From the NCBI GenBank assembly GCA_946887385.1, contig CAMPKU010000206.1, positions 1-8,243 of the forward strand: 8,243 nucleotides of DNA, given 5' to 3'. The stretch is from an uncultured Gammaproteobacteria bacterium. Lineage in GTDB: Bacteria > Pseudomonadota > Gammaproteobacteria > Rariloculales > Rariloculaceae. Of this stretch, positions 1 to 5,745 are shown one piece after another. The position numbers and the translations under genes were made by a program. Position 1 is the first letter of the stretch. Each line of letters begins with the position of its first letter. The notes beneath the pieces were generated by a model. The model was given only the letters and a program-made list of their open reading frames with translations, was not told the origin of the DNA and made no database searches.

Positions 1-78
1 CCCGAGCTGCGCGCGAGCCTGGACCGGCACTTCGAGCAGCTCTCGAAAGCGGGCGGAGCCGCGAGGCAGCATGGATAA
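1..78 (+). CDS. rnpA: C-terminal end of probable ribonuclease P protein component (partial)
   Basis: Only the last 25 codons are present; the frame enters from the left edge and stops with TAA at 76-78. The residues form an amphipathic helix (PELRASLDRHFEQLSKA) that resembles the last helix of RnpA, where an 'n.eLr..L.r.w..L' pattern is usual, followed by a short basic tail. RnpA is the protein subunit of RNase P, which matures tRNA 5' ends. Position supports the call: rnpA commonly lies just upstream of yidC near the origin. The stop codon lies inside yidC (8-nt overlap), so the two are probably translationally coupled. The usual alternative neighbour, YidD, typically ends in a Cys/His/Pro-rich tail that is not seen here. 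The fragment is too short to be certain. Confidence 0.55.
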   Translation, partial: PELRASLDRHFEQLSKAGGAARQHG

Positions 79-1717
79 CATCCGCGTTTTCCTCTGGCTC
101 ACGCTGCTCGGCATGGCGTGGCTCACGTACACGGCTTGGCAGGCGGACTACGCGGCACCCGTCAGCGTCGTCACGACGCCGCCGCCCGGGGGAGAGAACG
201 GCATTCCCTCGAGCACGTTGCCGAGTCTCGAGACGACCGAGGCGCCGGCGCAGCCGGCAGCCGCGCCGGCCGCCGCTCCCACGGGCGAGCTGATCCGCGT
301 CCGCACCGACGTGCTCGATCTGCGCATCGCGTCGCAAGGCGGCGATCTCGTGCGTGCGGACTTGCTCGAGTACTCCGTCGACAAGGATCGGCCCGAGCCC
401 GTCGTCCGCTTGCTCGACGACTCCGGTCCCGAGCGCTGGGTGTTCCAAACAGGCGTGTTGAGCGCCGTCGGGGGCGCCGAGCCGAATCACCGCGCCACGT
501 TTCGCAGTGCGACGAACGACTACACGTTGGCGCCAGGGCAGGACGAGCTCGTCGTGACGCTCGACTGGGTGGGCGAGGGGCAGATCAGCGCCCGCAAGAC
601 GTACACGTTTCGCCGCGGCCGCTACGACATCGAGCTCACGCTTACGGTGATGTCGAACTCGGGCGGAAGTTGGCGCGGCGCGCCGTACGTGCAGATGGAG
701 CGCGTGCACGTGCCGGTCGAGCGGTCGTTCCTGTCGATCGATTCCTACTCTTTCAAGGGGCCGGTGCTCTACAACGGCGACAACTTCGACCGCATCGACT
801 TCGAAGATTTGGCTCAAATGCCCGAGCAGCAGACCGTGCAAGGCGGTTGGTTCGCGGCGATCCAGCACCACTTCCTGGCCGCGGCCGTGCCGCCGCGCGA
901 TGTTACGTACCGCTACGAAGCGAAGACCAATGGGCCGGCATTCGTGTTGAGCGCGTTAGGACCCGTGGTGGACGTGAACTCTGCGATGCCGCTCGACACC
1001 ACGTTCACGTTGTTCGTGGGCCCGAAGCTTCAAGAGCAGCTGCAAAGCGTCGGCGGCGCGCTCGAGCGCACCGTGGACTACGGCTACACCACGGCGCTCG
1101 CGCAGCCGTTGTTCACGGTGCTCAATTGGGTGCATGGCTGGGTCGGCAACTGGGGGTTCGCGATCATCATCGTCACGATCATGATCAAGCTGCTGTTCTA
1201 CAAGCTCACGGCGATGAGCGGCCGTTCGATGGCGAAGATGCGCAAGATCGCGCCGCGCATGAAGGCGCTGCAGGAGCGCTACAAGGACGACCGGCAGGGC
1301 TTGAGCCAGGCGATGATGGAGCTCTACAAGCGCGAGAAGGTGAATCCGGCCGCCGGCTGCTTGCCGATCTTGATCCAGATGCCGTTTTTCTTTGCGTTTT
1401 ACTGGATGCTCGTCGAGAGCGTCGAGCTGCGCCAGGCGCCGTTCATGCTATGGATCCAGGATCTGTCGGCCCGCGATCCGTACTTCGTGCTGCCGGCCTT
1501 GATGGCCGTGGCGATGTTTTTCCAAACGCGCTTGAGCCCGGCGCCGCCCGACCCCGTGCAGGCGCGCATGATGCAGATCATGCCGCTCGTGTTCGCCGCG
1601 TTCCTGGTGGTGTTCCCCGCGGGTCTGGTGCTGTACCAGCTGACGAACACGGCGCTGTCGATCCTGCAGCAGTGGCGCATCAACAAGATCGTGGCGCGCG
1701 AGTCGGCCGCCACGTAA
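71..1717 (+). CDS. yidC: Membrane protein insertase YidC (Oxa1/Alb3 family)
   Basis: YidC inserts and folds inner-membrane proteins, alone or with SecYEG. The 548 residues match the usual gram-negative length. Order of parts: an N-terminal membrane anchor (about 4-23, opening MDNIRVFLWL), a low-complexity Pro/Ala/Thr linker (about 28-72), the periplasmic beta-domain (about 73-335), then the conserved insertase core from about 345. The core shows the first core helix (WGFAIIIVTIMIK, 361-373), the cytoplasmic hairpin (SMAKMRKIAPRMKALQERYKDD, from 386), YKREKVNPAAGCLPILIQMP (419-438), SVELRQAPFMLWIQDLSARDPYF (from 450) and a final helix with FPAGLVLYQLTN. The hydrophilic-groove arginine (R366 in E. 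coli) aligns with K373, a positive residue also common in other proteobacteria. The ATG at 71 has GAGG at 63-66 and GGAG at 55-58 upstream and overlaps the previous stop. mnmE follows after 22 nt, so rnpA-yidC-mnmE is probably one transcript. Confidence 0.98.
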   Translation: MDNIRVFLWLTLLGMAWLTYTAWQADYAAPVSVVTTPPPGGENGIPSSTLPSLETTEAPAQPAAAPAAAPTGELIRVRTDVLDLRIASQGGDLVRADLLEYSVDKDRPEPVVRLLDDSGPERWVFQTGVLSAVGGAEPNHRATFRSATNDYTLAPGQDELVVTLDWVGEGQISARKTYTFRRGRYDIELTLTVMSNSGGSWRGAPYVQMERVHVPVERSFLSIDSYSFKGPVLYNGDNFDRIDFEDLAQMPEQQTVQGGWFAAIQHHFLAAAVPPRDVTYRYEAKTNGPAFVLSALGPVVDVNSAMPLDTTFTLFVGPKLQEQLQSVGGALERTVDYGYTTALAQPLFTVLNWVHGWVGNWGFAIIIVTIMIKLLFYKLTAMSGRSMAKMRKIAPRMKALQERYKDDRQGLSQAMMELYKREKVNPAAGCLPILIQMPFFFAFYWMLVESVELRQAPFMLWIQDLSARDPYFVLPALMAVAMFFQTRLSPAPPDPVQARMMQIMPLVFAAFLVVFPAGLVLYQLTNTALSILQQWRINKIVARESAAT

Positions 1718-1728
1718 GCAGCGGTCGC

Positions 1729-1733
1729 GGAGA
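1729..1733 (+). promoter_or_regulatory. Ribosome binding site fixing the TTG start of mnmE
   Basis: GGAGA ends 6 nt before TTG at 1740. No ATG or GTG lies in frame between the yidC stop and this point, and the N-terminus obtained (six residues before the family's D-T-I-A motif) has the usual MnmE length. The site therefore supports a TTG start. Confidence 0.7.
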
Positions 1734-1739
1734 ATACGC

Positions 1740-3089
1740 TTGGCACTGCGGCGCGACGACACGATCGCAGCGCTCGCTACGGCGCCCGGGGTCGGCGCGA
1801 TCGCCGTCATCCGGCTGTCGGGACCCCGCGCGAAGCCCATCGCGCAGGCACTGACCGGCCTTAAGCCGCAGCCGCGCCGCGCGCAGCTGCGCACCTTTCG
1901 CGACACCTCCGGCGCAACACTCGACCGCGGCTTGGTGCTGTTTTTCCCGGGGCCGAGCTCGTTCACGGGCGAGGACGTCGTCGAGCTTCACTGTCACGGC
2001 GGGCACGTCGTTGCCGACGCGCTGCTCGCCGCGGCGTTCGCGCACGGCGCTCGCGCCGCCGAGGCCGGCGAGTTCACGCTGCGCGCGTTTCTCAACGACA
2101 AGATCGATCTGCTGCAGGCCGAAGCGATCGCCGACTTGATCGCGAGCGGCTCGGCACAGGCCGCGCGCGCTGCGTTGCGCTCGCTCGAAGGCGAGTTCTC
2201 GACGGCGGTGATAGAGCTGCAGCACGGTTTGACGGCGCTGCGCGTGCGCATCGAAGCCTGGCTCGACTTTCCCGACGAAGAGCTGCCCTTCGACGCGGCG
2301 CCCGAGTGCGCCGCCGAGCTTGCGGCGCTCGAGGCAATGCTCGAGGCGATCGCGGCCCGCGCGCGCTCCGGGCGAGCGCTGCGCGACGGGCTCAGCGTCG
2401 CGATCGCGGGTCCGCCGAACGCCGGCAAGTCGAGCCTCCTGAACCGCCTCGCGGGTTACGACGCGGCCATCGTCACGGAGATCCCCGGCACGACGCGCGA
2501 TCCGTTGCGCGAGCAGCTCACGCTCGACGGCTTACCCGTGACGGTGGTGGACACCGCGGGATTGCGCGACACCACGGATCCCGTGGAGCGCGAAGGCGTG
2601 CGGCGCGCGCGCCTCGAGCTGAACCGCGCCGATCGCTTGCTGTGGGTGGCCGACGCACGCGAGCCGCTCGCAGACGCCGTGGCGGGCGCGCGTGCCGCGC
2701 AACAAGGCGACGCGGTGCTCACCGTCGTGGCGAACAAGATCGATCTCGCGCGTATCGCGCCGCGCGTTGCGCAAGAGCAGGGCACGCCCGTGCTCTACGT
2801 CTCCGCGCTGACGGGGGCCGGCATCGACTTGCTCGTGGCGCACCTGAAGGAGTCCGCAGGCATCGGCGCCGAGGGCGCCGGCACGTTCAGCGCGCGCCGG
2901 CGGCACCTCGAGGCACTCGAGCGCGCCCGTGCGCATCTCGACGCGGCCGGCGCGCAGCTCGGCGCTGCGCTCGAGCTCGCCGCAGAGCATCTGCGCGCCG
3001 CGCAGCGCGACCTCGGCGAGCTCACGGGCGAGCTCACGAGCGACGACCTGCTCGGCGAGATCTTTGCCACGTTCTGCATCGGCAAATAA
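1740..3089 (+). CDS. mnmE: tRNA uridine-5-carboxymethylaminomethyl(34) synthesis GTPase MnmE
   Basis: MnmE with MnmG adds the carboxymethylaminomethyl (or aminomethyl) group to C5 of wobble uridine 34 in certain tRNAs, using GTP and a folate one-carbon donor. The 449 residues match the family. The N-terminal folate-binding domain (about 1-118) has DTIAALATAPGVGAIAVIRLSG and the SFTGEDVVELHCHGG motif (74-88). A helical domain follows (FTLRAFLNDKIDLLQAEAIADLI, from 112). The G domain has G1 GPPNAGKS (224-231), G2 TTR (251-253), G3 DTAG (271-274), G4 NKID (332-335) and G5 SAL (355-357). The C-terminus returns to the helical domain and ends FCIGK, with the invariant Cys446. The start is TTG with a well-placed GGAGA. 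All catalytic features are intact. It is probably cotranscribed with yidC. Its partner gene mnmG is not adjacent but starts at 8011. Confidence 0.98.
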   Translation: MALRRDDTIAALATAPGVGAIAVIRLSGPRAKPIAQALTGLKPQPRRAQLRTFRDTSGATLDRGLVLFFPGPSSFTGEDVVELHCHGGHVVADALLAAAFAHGARAAEAGEFTLRAFLNDKIDLLQAEAIADLIASGSAQAARAALRSLEGEFSTAVIELQHGLTALRVRIEAWLDFPDEELPFDAAPECAAELAALEAMLEAIAARARSGRALRDGLSVAIAGPPNAGKSSLLNRLAGYDAAIVTEIPGTTRDPLREQLTLDGLPVTVVDTAGLRDTTDPVEREGVRRARLELNRADRLLWVADAREPLADAVAGARAAQQGDAVLTVVANKIDLARIAPRVAQEQGTPVLYVSALTGAGIDLLVAHLKESAGIGAEGAGTFSARRRHLEALERARAHLDAAGAQLGAALELAAEHLRAAQRDLGELTGELTSDDLLGEIFATFCIGK

Positions 3090-3090
3090 C

Positions 3091-3110
3091 GGCAACCCAC
3101 CGCCGTTGCC
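3091..3110 (+). other. Inverted repeat just after mnmE
   Basis: GGCAAC (3091-3096) pairs with GTTGCC (3105-3110) around an 8-nt loop, 2 nt after the mnmE stop codon. No T-run follows, so this is not a standard intrinsic terminator; it may instead stabilise the 3' end of the rnpA-yidC-mnmE message. Confidence 0.35.
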
Positions 3111-3137
3111 AGAAGTTGGAACCGCCGGGGGCGCCTC

Positions 3138-3152
3138 GTGGCGGCGCGCCAC
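3138..3152. other. Short GC hairpin between mnmE and the small gene at 3211
   Basis: GTGGCG (3138-3143) and CGCCAC (3147-3152) form a perfect 6-bp stem with a 3-nt loop. Only a four-T run lies further downstream, too far away for a typical terminator. It may contribute to ending mnmE transcription, but function is unproven. The rest of 3090-3210 shows no gene. Confidence 0.25.
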
Positions 3153-3183
3153 TGCAAGCCGTTGATTTTGGATGACGGCAAGC

Positions 3184-3199
3184 TGGCACGGAACTTGAA
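3184..3199 (+). promoter_or_regulatory. Sigma-54-like -24/-12 element with imperfect -12 box
   Basis: TGGCACGGAACTTGAA fits the sigma-54 consensus TGGCACG-N4-TTGC(A/T) with correct spacing, except that the normally conserved C of the -12 box is A. Transcription would begin around 3210, directly at the ATG of the small gene at 3211, giving a nearly leaderless message. That geometry and the missing -12 C both weaken the call. No enhancer-binding regulator gene is visible in the window. Confidence 0.2.
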
Positions 3200-3210
3200 C
3201 CAGGTTCGTC

Positions 3211-3495
3211 ATGGAGAGACGTATCGATAAGTGCTTGGTCGTGCTCAAGAATTGGGCCGAGCGGCGCATCCGCAGCGGCAACGAGCCGCCTTGGGCGTGG
3301 TATCAGTACATGAAGCTCGTCGAGACGGTGGCCGCGATCCAGACCGGCCGAGCGTCGGTTAGCCCGTCAACGGCAGGTTCACTGGCCGCGGAGCCCCGCC
3401 TCGCAGCACCCCCTCGCCCCAAAGAGGACGGAGTTGCTGATATAGGTAAGCGGCGACGGCGTCGACGTCGCGAGGATCCACCGCTGCCCATGTAA
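3211..3495 (+). CDS. Small hypothetical protein with W-x-W-Y-Q-Y core
   Basis: I do not recognise a characterised family. The frame encodes 94 residues from ATG at 3211, with a weak AGG at 3202-3204 upstream. Residues 1-46 look like a genuine compact domain: a basic amphipathic helix (MERRIDKCLVVLKNWAERRI), a turn SGNEPP, then a second helix rich in aromatics (WAWYQYMKLVETVAAIQ). There is no signal peptide or membrane segment, so it is probably cytoplasmic. From residue 50 onward the frame lies antisense to the gene at 3359-3712. There it becomes Pro/Ala-rich and then a run of seven arginines (81-87), with rarer codons such as ATA and CGA. The tail may be incidental read-through or a real basic extension. 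The product is charged and could bind nucleic acid or a protein partner, but this is a guess. Confidence 0.55.
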   Translation: MERRIDKCLVVLKNWAERRIRSGNEPPWAWYQYMKLVETVAAIQTGRASVSPSTAGSLAAEPRLAAPPRPKEDGVADIGKRRRRRRREDPPLPM

Positions 3496-3712
3496 CGCGC
3501 AGCCCCGGCGACGCGCCCATGATGGGATCGCGGCGGCAATCTTCGATCTTCGCCCGCAGCGGACCCCGGCCGACGTACAACACGCCCGGTGCGCGGCCGA
3601 GGTCGGCGGGCCGCCAAACGACGAACACACCGTGCTGGTCGATCGAGGCTACGTCCACGGCGTCGAGCAGGCACCATTCGCCGCCCGCGCACTTGCTCCA
3701 CGTTAGTTGCAA
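3359..3712 (-). CDS. Small GIY-YIG-like protein, probably catalytically degenerate
   Basis: 117 residues from TTG at 3712; an in-frame TGA directly upstream excludes a longer start, and GTGGGG lies a few bases further upstream as a possible ribosome binding site. The body resembles the GIY-YIG nuclease fold: GVFVVW (28-33) in place of the GIY strand, LYVGRG (45-50) in place of the YIG strand, a following basic helix (LRAKIEDCRRDP, Arg53 near the usual conserved arginine), a strand LRVTWAAV (71-78), and a final helix DVDAVAAYLYQQLRPLWGE (82-100). By eye alignment, the metal-binding glutamate expected at the start of that last helix corresponds to Ala87, so nuclease activity is doubtful. GIY-YIG proteins cut or bind DNA; a binding or structural role is possible here. 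Codon use matches neighbouring real genes. Its 3' end overlaps the gene at 3211-3495 tail to tail. The fold assignment is inference from motif spacing. Confidence 0.7.
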   Translation of the reverse strand: MQLTWSKCAGGEWCLLDAVDVASIDQHGVFVVWRPADLGRAPGVLYVGRGPLRAKIEDCRRDPIMGASPGLRVTWAAVDPRDVDAVAAYLYQQLRPLWGEGVLRGGAPRPVNLPLTG

Positions 3713-3774
3713 TCAATACCCCACGTTCCAAATTCTTGTTCGGGTTTTCAGCAACTGCAGCCACGTCCGTCGCT

Positions 3775-3799
3775 ATTATCTAAGAAGAGACGACGTCAA
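3775..3799 (-). promoter_or_regulatory. Possible promoter for the GIY-YIG-like gene
   Basis: On the - strand, TTGACG (3799-3794) and GATAAT (3780-3775) resemble -35 and -10 boxes, 63 nt or more before the TTG start at 3712. The 13-nt spacer is shorter than the usual 16-18, so only one box may be used, or the match may be chance. The surrounding 3713-3867 gap is richer in A/T than its flanks and contains no credible gene. Confidence 0.3.
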
Positions 3800-3843
3800 T
3801 CCTTGGCTTGCCAGACGGCATGCAAGTTTCGTGCGGGGAGGTT

Positions 3844-3859
3844 GGGCGCTGCCGCGCCC
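3844..3859. terminator. GC hairpin downstream of the GGDEF-like gene
   Basis: GGGCGC (3844-3849) and GCGCCC (3854-3859) form a perfect 6-bp stem with a 4-nt loop, starting 8 nt after the stop codon of the gene at 3868-4464. The position suits a terminator or 3'-end stabiliser for the - strand operon, but no T-run follows on that strand, so it lacks the full intrinsic terminator signature. Confidence 0.3.
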
Positions 3860-3867
3860 GGAAGCTC

Positions 3868-4464
3868 TTAGTCGTACAGGCCGACGACTTTGGCGCGCTC
3901 GACGCGGCTGAACGGTGTGCTCGCCACCTCTACCCGATCGCGGCCGAACTGCTTGGCGAGGTGCAGCACGCGCTCGGTGCGCGCGAGCAGCTCGTCCACG
4001 GATTCGCCGATGCGAAATTGCGCTACGCCCACCGAAACCGTGGCGCTGATGCGCTCGCACAGGGGCTTTTCGGCGACCGCGAAGCGCACGGCCTCCGCGA
4101 GCATTTCGGCCTGGCTGGCCGCACACGGCCGCGCGACGATCATCAGGGCGCCTCCGTCGTAACGCCCGAAGGCGTACTCGGAGCGATGCCAGGCGGGCTG
4201 CGCGGTGACGTGACGGCACCGGTCCGCGAGACCCACGAGCACCTCGTCGCCGGCCGCCGTGCCGTGGCAGTCGTTGATGTTGTGCAGATGGTCGACGTCG
4301 AGCAGCAGCACCGAGAACACGTTGCCGCTGCGCTGCGCAAGCTGCGCCTGCGCGGCGAGCTCCTGCATCAACGCCGGACGCGTCAAAGACAGCGTCAGCG
4401 CATCGTACGATGGCGGGTGTGCGCGAAGCGGCGGTTCGGACATCGGTCGATCGGTTTGAAGCAC
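3868..4464 (-). CDS. Stand-alone GGDEF-fold protein with degenerate signature
   Basis: Active GGDEF proteins make cyclic di-GMP from two GTP. Here 198 residues hold little more than one GGDEF domain, with no sensor domain or membrane segment, so it is probably soluble. Conserved: the opening helix DALTLSLTRPAL (21-32, compare DxLTGLxNRRA), the metal/nucleotide-binding stretch LLLDVDHLHNINDCHGTAAGD (from 53; D56, N64, D65, G72, D73 fit the family) and SVGVAQF (144-150). The catalytic GGDEF is replaced by DGGAL (103-107, within GRYDGGALMIV). The product-inhibition RxxD site, five residues before it, reads RSEY (94-97). The protein is therefore probably not a cyclase but could bind GTP or c-di-GMP, or a partner. 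The start is GTG at 4464; an ATG at 4443 (residue 8) is an alternative, and neither has a strong ribosome binding site. It lies 99 nt after the ABC permease gene on the same strand. Confidence 0.88.
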   Translation of the reverse strand: MLQTDRPMSEPPLRAHPPSYDALTLSLTRPALMQELAAQAQLAQRSGNVFSVLLLDVDHLHNINDCHGTAAGDEVLVGLADRCRHVTAQPAWHRSEYAFGRYDGGALMIVARPCAASQAEMLAEAVRFAVAEKPLCERISATVSVGVAQFRIGESVDELLARTERVLHLAKQFGRDRVEVASTPFSRVERAKVVGLYD

Positions 4465-4515
4465 AGGGCCAACAGCGAGCAGCTTGCGCCGTCGCAGCGT
4501 GCTCCGGCGTGAACG

Positions 4516-4535
4516 CGCTCGCAGAAGCGCGAGCG
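4516..4535. other. Hairpin in the gap between the permease and GGDEF-like genes
   Basis: CGCTCGC (4516-4522) and GCGAGCG (4529-4535) form a perfect 7-bp stem with a 6-nt loop inside the 99-nt gap 4465-4563. Neither strand has a T-run after it. It could attenuate read-through from the hydrolase-natAB operon or protect its 3' end. The - strand also carries a short A/T-rich stretch (TTTATGTAAAT) just before the stem, a weak candidate -10 region for the GGDEF-like gene without a convincing -35. Confidence 0.3.
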
Positions 4536-4563
4536 GCGCATTTACATAAACTTGTCCAACTTG

Positions 4564-5745
4564 CTAACCGAGGATCGCTTCGCGCCGATAGAGCCGCACC
4601 GCGAGCCAGCCGAGCACGGCGCCGAATGCGAGCGAGCCCGCCGCCGAAATCGCCACGAACGAAAAATCCAGCGGCTGGCCTTTGATCAGCGTCGTGATCA
4701 GCAGATGCTGGCTCAGGCTCGGAATCCACATGAGCTTCGCCGCGGGCTCCACGTTCAGCAGCGTGGCCACCGCCAGCGGCAGCGTGGGCACGAGCAGCAC
4801 GAACGTGAGATACGTCTGCGCCTCGCGGTAGGTTTTCGTGAACGAGGCCACCGTGGTCATCAGCGCGGCGCCGAGCGGCGCGAACGGGCAGAGCAGCACG
4901 AACGCGAGCGCGGCCGTGCGAACGCCGAAGTTGGAGCTCATGCCGATCTGCTCGAGCGGCAGATGCGGCAGTGCCAGCGCGAACGCTCCGAGCGTCAACG
5001 CGAGCGACGCCAGCATGTAGCACATCGTGGCCGCCATCTTGCCGATGAGCAGGCTCGCGCGCGTCACGGGCAGCGCCAGCAGCGGCTCGAGCGACTTACG
5101 CTCGCGCTCGCCGGCCGTCGTGTCGATGGCCAGATGCAGACCGCCCGTCAGCGTCGCGAACAGCAGAAAGTACGTGAGCATGCCGAGCATCAGCGCAGAG
5201 CGGCTCGCCGGCGTGGAAACGTCGAGCTCATCGACCACGAGCGGCCGCAACAGGCCGGGATCCACGCCGTTCACCACGAGCCGCAGCGTGCCGATCTGCT
5301 GACCGTACGCCTCGATGGCGCCGCGCAAGCGGCCCACGCGGCTCGCGGCGCGCGACTTCGAGCGGTCGAAGATCAGGGCCACGCGCGCCGCGCGGTCGGT
5401 GCCGAAGTCGCTGCCGAACGCTTCGTCGATGACGAGCACCACGTCGTGCTCGCCCGTGGCGACGAGCCGCGCAGCCTGCTCCACGTCTGCGACGCCGTGG
5501 TGTGCGAGCGGGTCCACGCTGCGCGCATGCAAGAACGCGAGCAGATTCGGCGCGTGCTCGGCGCCCAAGATCGGCACCTCGAGCACTTCCTCGGCCGACG
5601 ACACGTTCTGCGACACCACGAGGTTGATCATCACGGTGAAGAAGATCGGGCCGAACAGCGGCCCCAGCAGCAACGAGATCAGCACGCGCCGCTCGCGCAG
5701 CGTCTCGAGCAGCTCCTTGCGCCAGACGGTGGCCGAGGCGCTCAT
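4564..5745 (-). CDS. natB: ABC transporter permease, NatB-like (ABC-2 type)
   Basis: A 393-residue membrane subunit of an exporter of the ABC-2/NatB group; NatAB in Bacillus exports sodium, but related systems move other substrates. Layout: a short cytoplasmic N-terminus (VWRKELLETLRERR, 7-20), TM1 (about 21-44), a large extracytoplasmic loop (about 45-184), then five more helices near 185-208, 232-258, 276-300, 311-331 and 360-385. Between TM2 and TM3 lies the cytoplasmic motif AGERERKSLEPLLALPVTR (211-229), typical of NatB-type permeases and likely to contact the ATPase. The chosen ATG at 5745 overlaps the ATPase stop as ATGA, and MSASATVWRKELLETLR is a typical NatB opening; the frame stays open further upstream but only inside the ATPase gene. 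Substrate is unknown; the secreted hydrolase in the same operon suggests an envelope or peptide-related role. The symbol denotes family resemblance only. Confidence 0.9.
   Translation of the reverse strand: MSASATVWRKELLETLRERRVLISLLLGPLFGPIFFTVMINLVVSQNVSSAEEVLEVPILGAEHAPNLLAFLHARSVDPLAHHGVADVEQAARLVATGEHDVVLVIDEAFGSDFGTDRAARVALIFDRSKSRAASRVGRLRGAIEAYGQQIGTLRLVVNGVDPGLLRPLVVDELDVSTPASRSALMLGMLTYFLLFATLTGGLHLAIDTTAGERERKSLEPLLALPVTRASLLIGKMAATMCYMLASLALTLGAFALALPHLPLEQIGMSSNFGVRTAALAFVLLCPFAPLGAALMTTVASFTKTYREAQTYLTFVLLVPTLPLAVATLLNVEPAAKLMWIPSLSQHLLITTLIKGQPLDFSFVAISAAGSLAFGAVLGWLAVRLYRREAILG

Noticed and set aside
1187..1189. Lysine instead of arginine at the YidC hydrophilic-groove position (K373).
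   Set aside because: Lysine is a frequent natural substitute in proteobacterial YidC, so this is not unusual.
118..1854. Long open + strand frame of 578 codons across yidC.
   Set aside because: It is a different frame of yidC, extremely rich in Arg and Ala with no domain, as expected from high-GC DNA; YidC itself is unmistakable.
3143..3150. The 8-mer GGCGCGCC occurs both after mnmE and before mnmG (7984-7991), suggesting boundary repeats of an inserted block.
   Set aside because: An 8-bp GC palindrome is expected by chance in such GC-rich DNA, and the flanks of the two copies do not match beyond a few bases.
3453..3473. Run of seven arginine codons as a possible nucleic-acid-binding tail.
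   Set aside because: It is antisense to well-supported coding sequence of the GIY-YIG-like gene and is better explained as read-through; recorded only as part of the overlap finding.
3776..5023. Long - strand frame spanning the GGDEF-like gene and part of natB.
   Set aside because: It crosses two well-supported genes in another frame and shows no recognisable domain.
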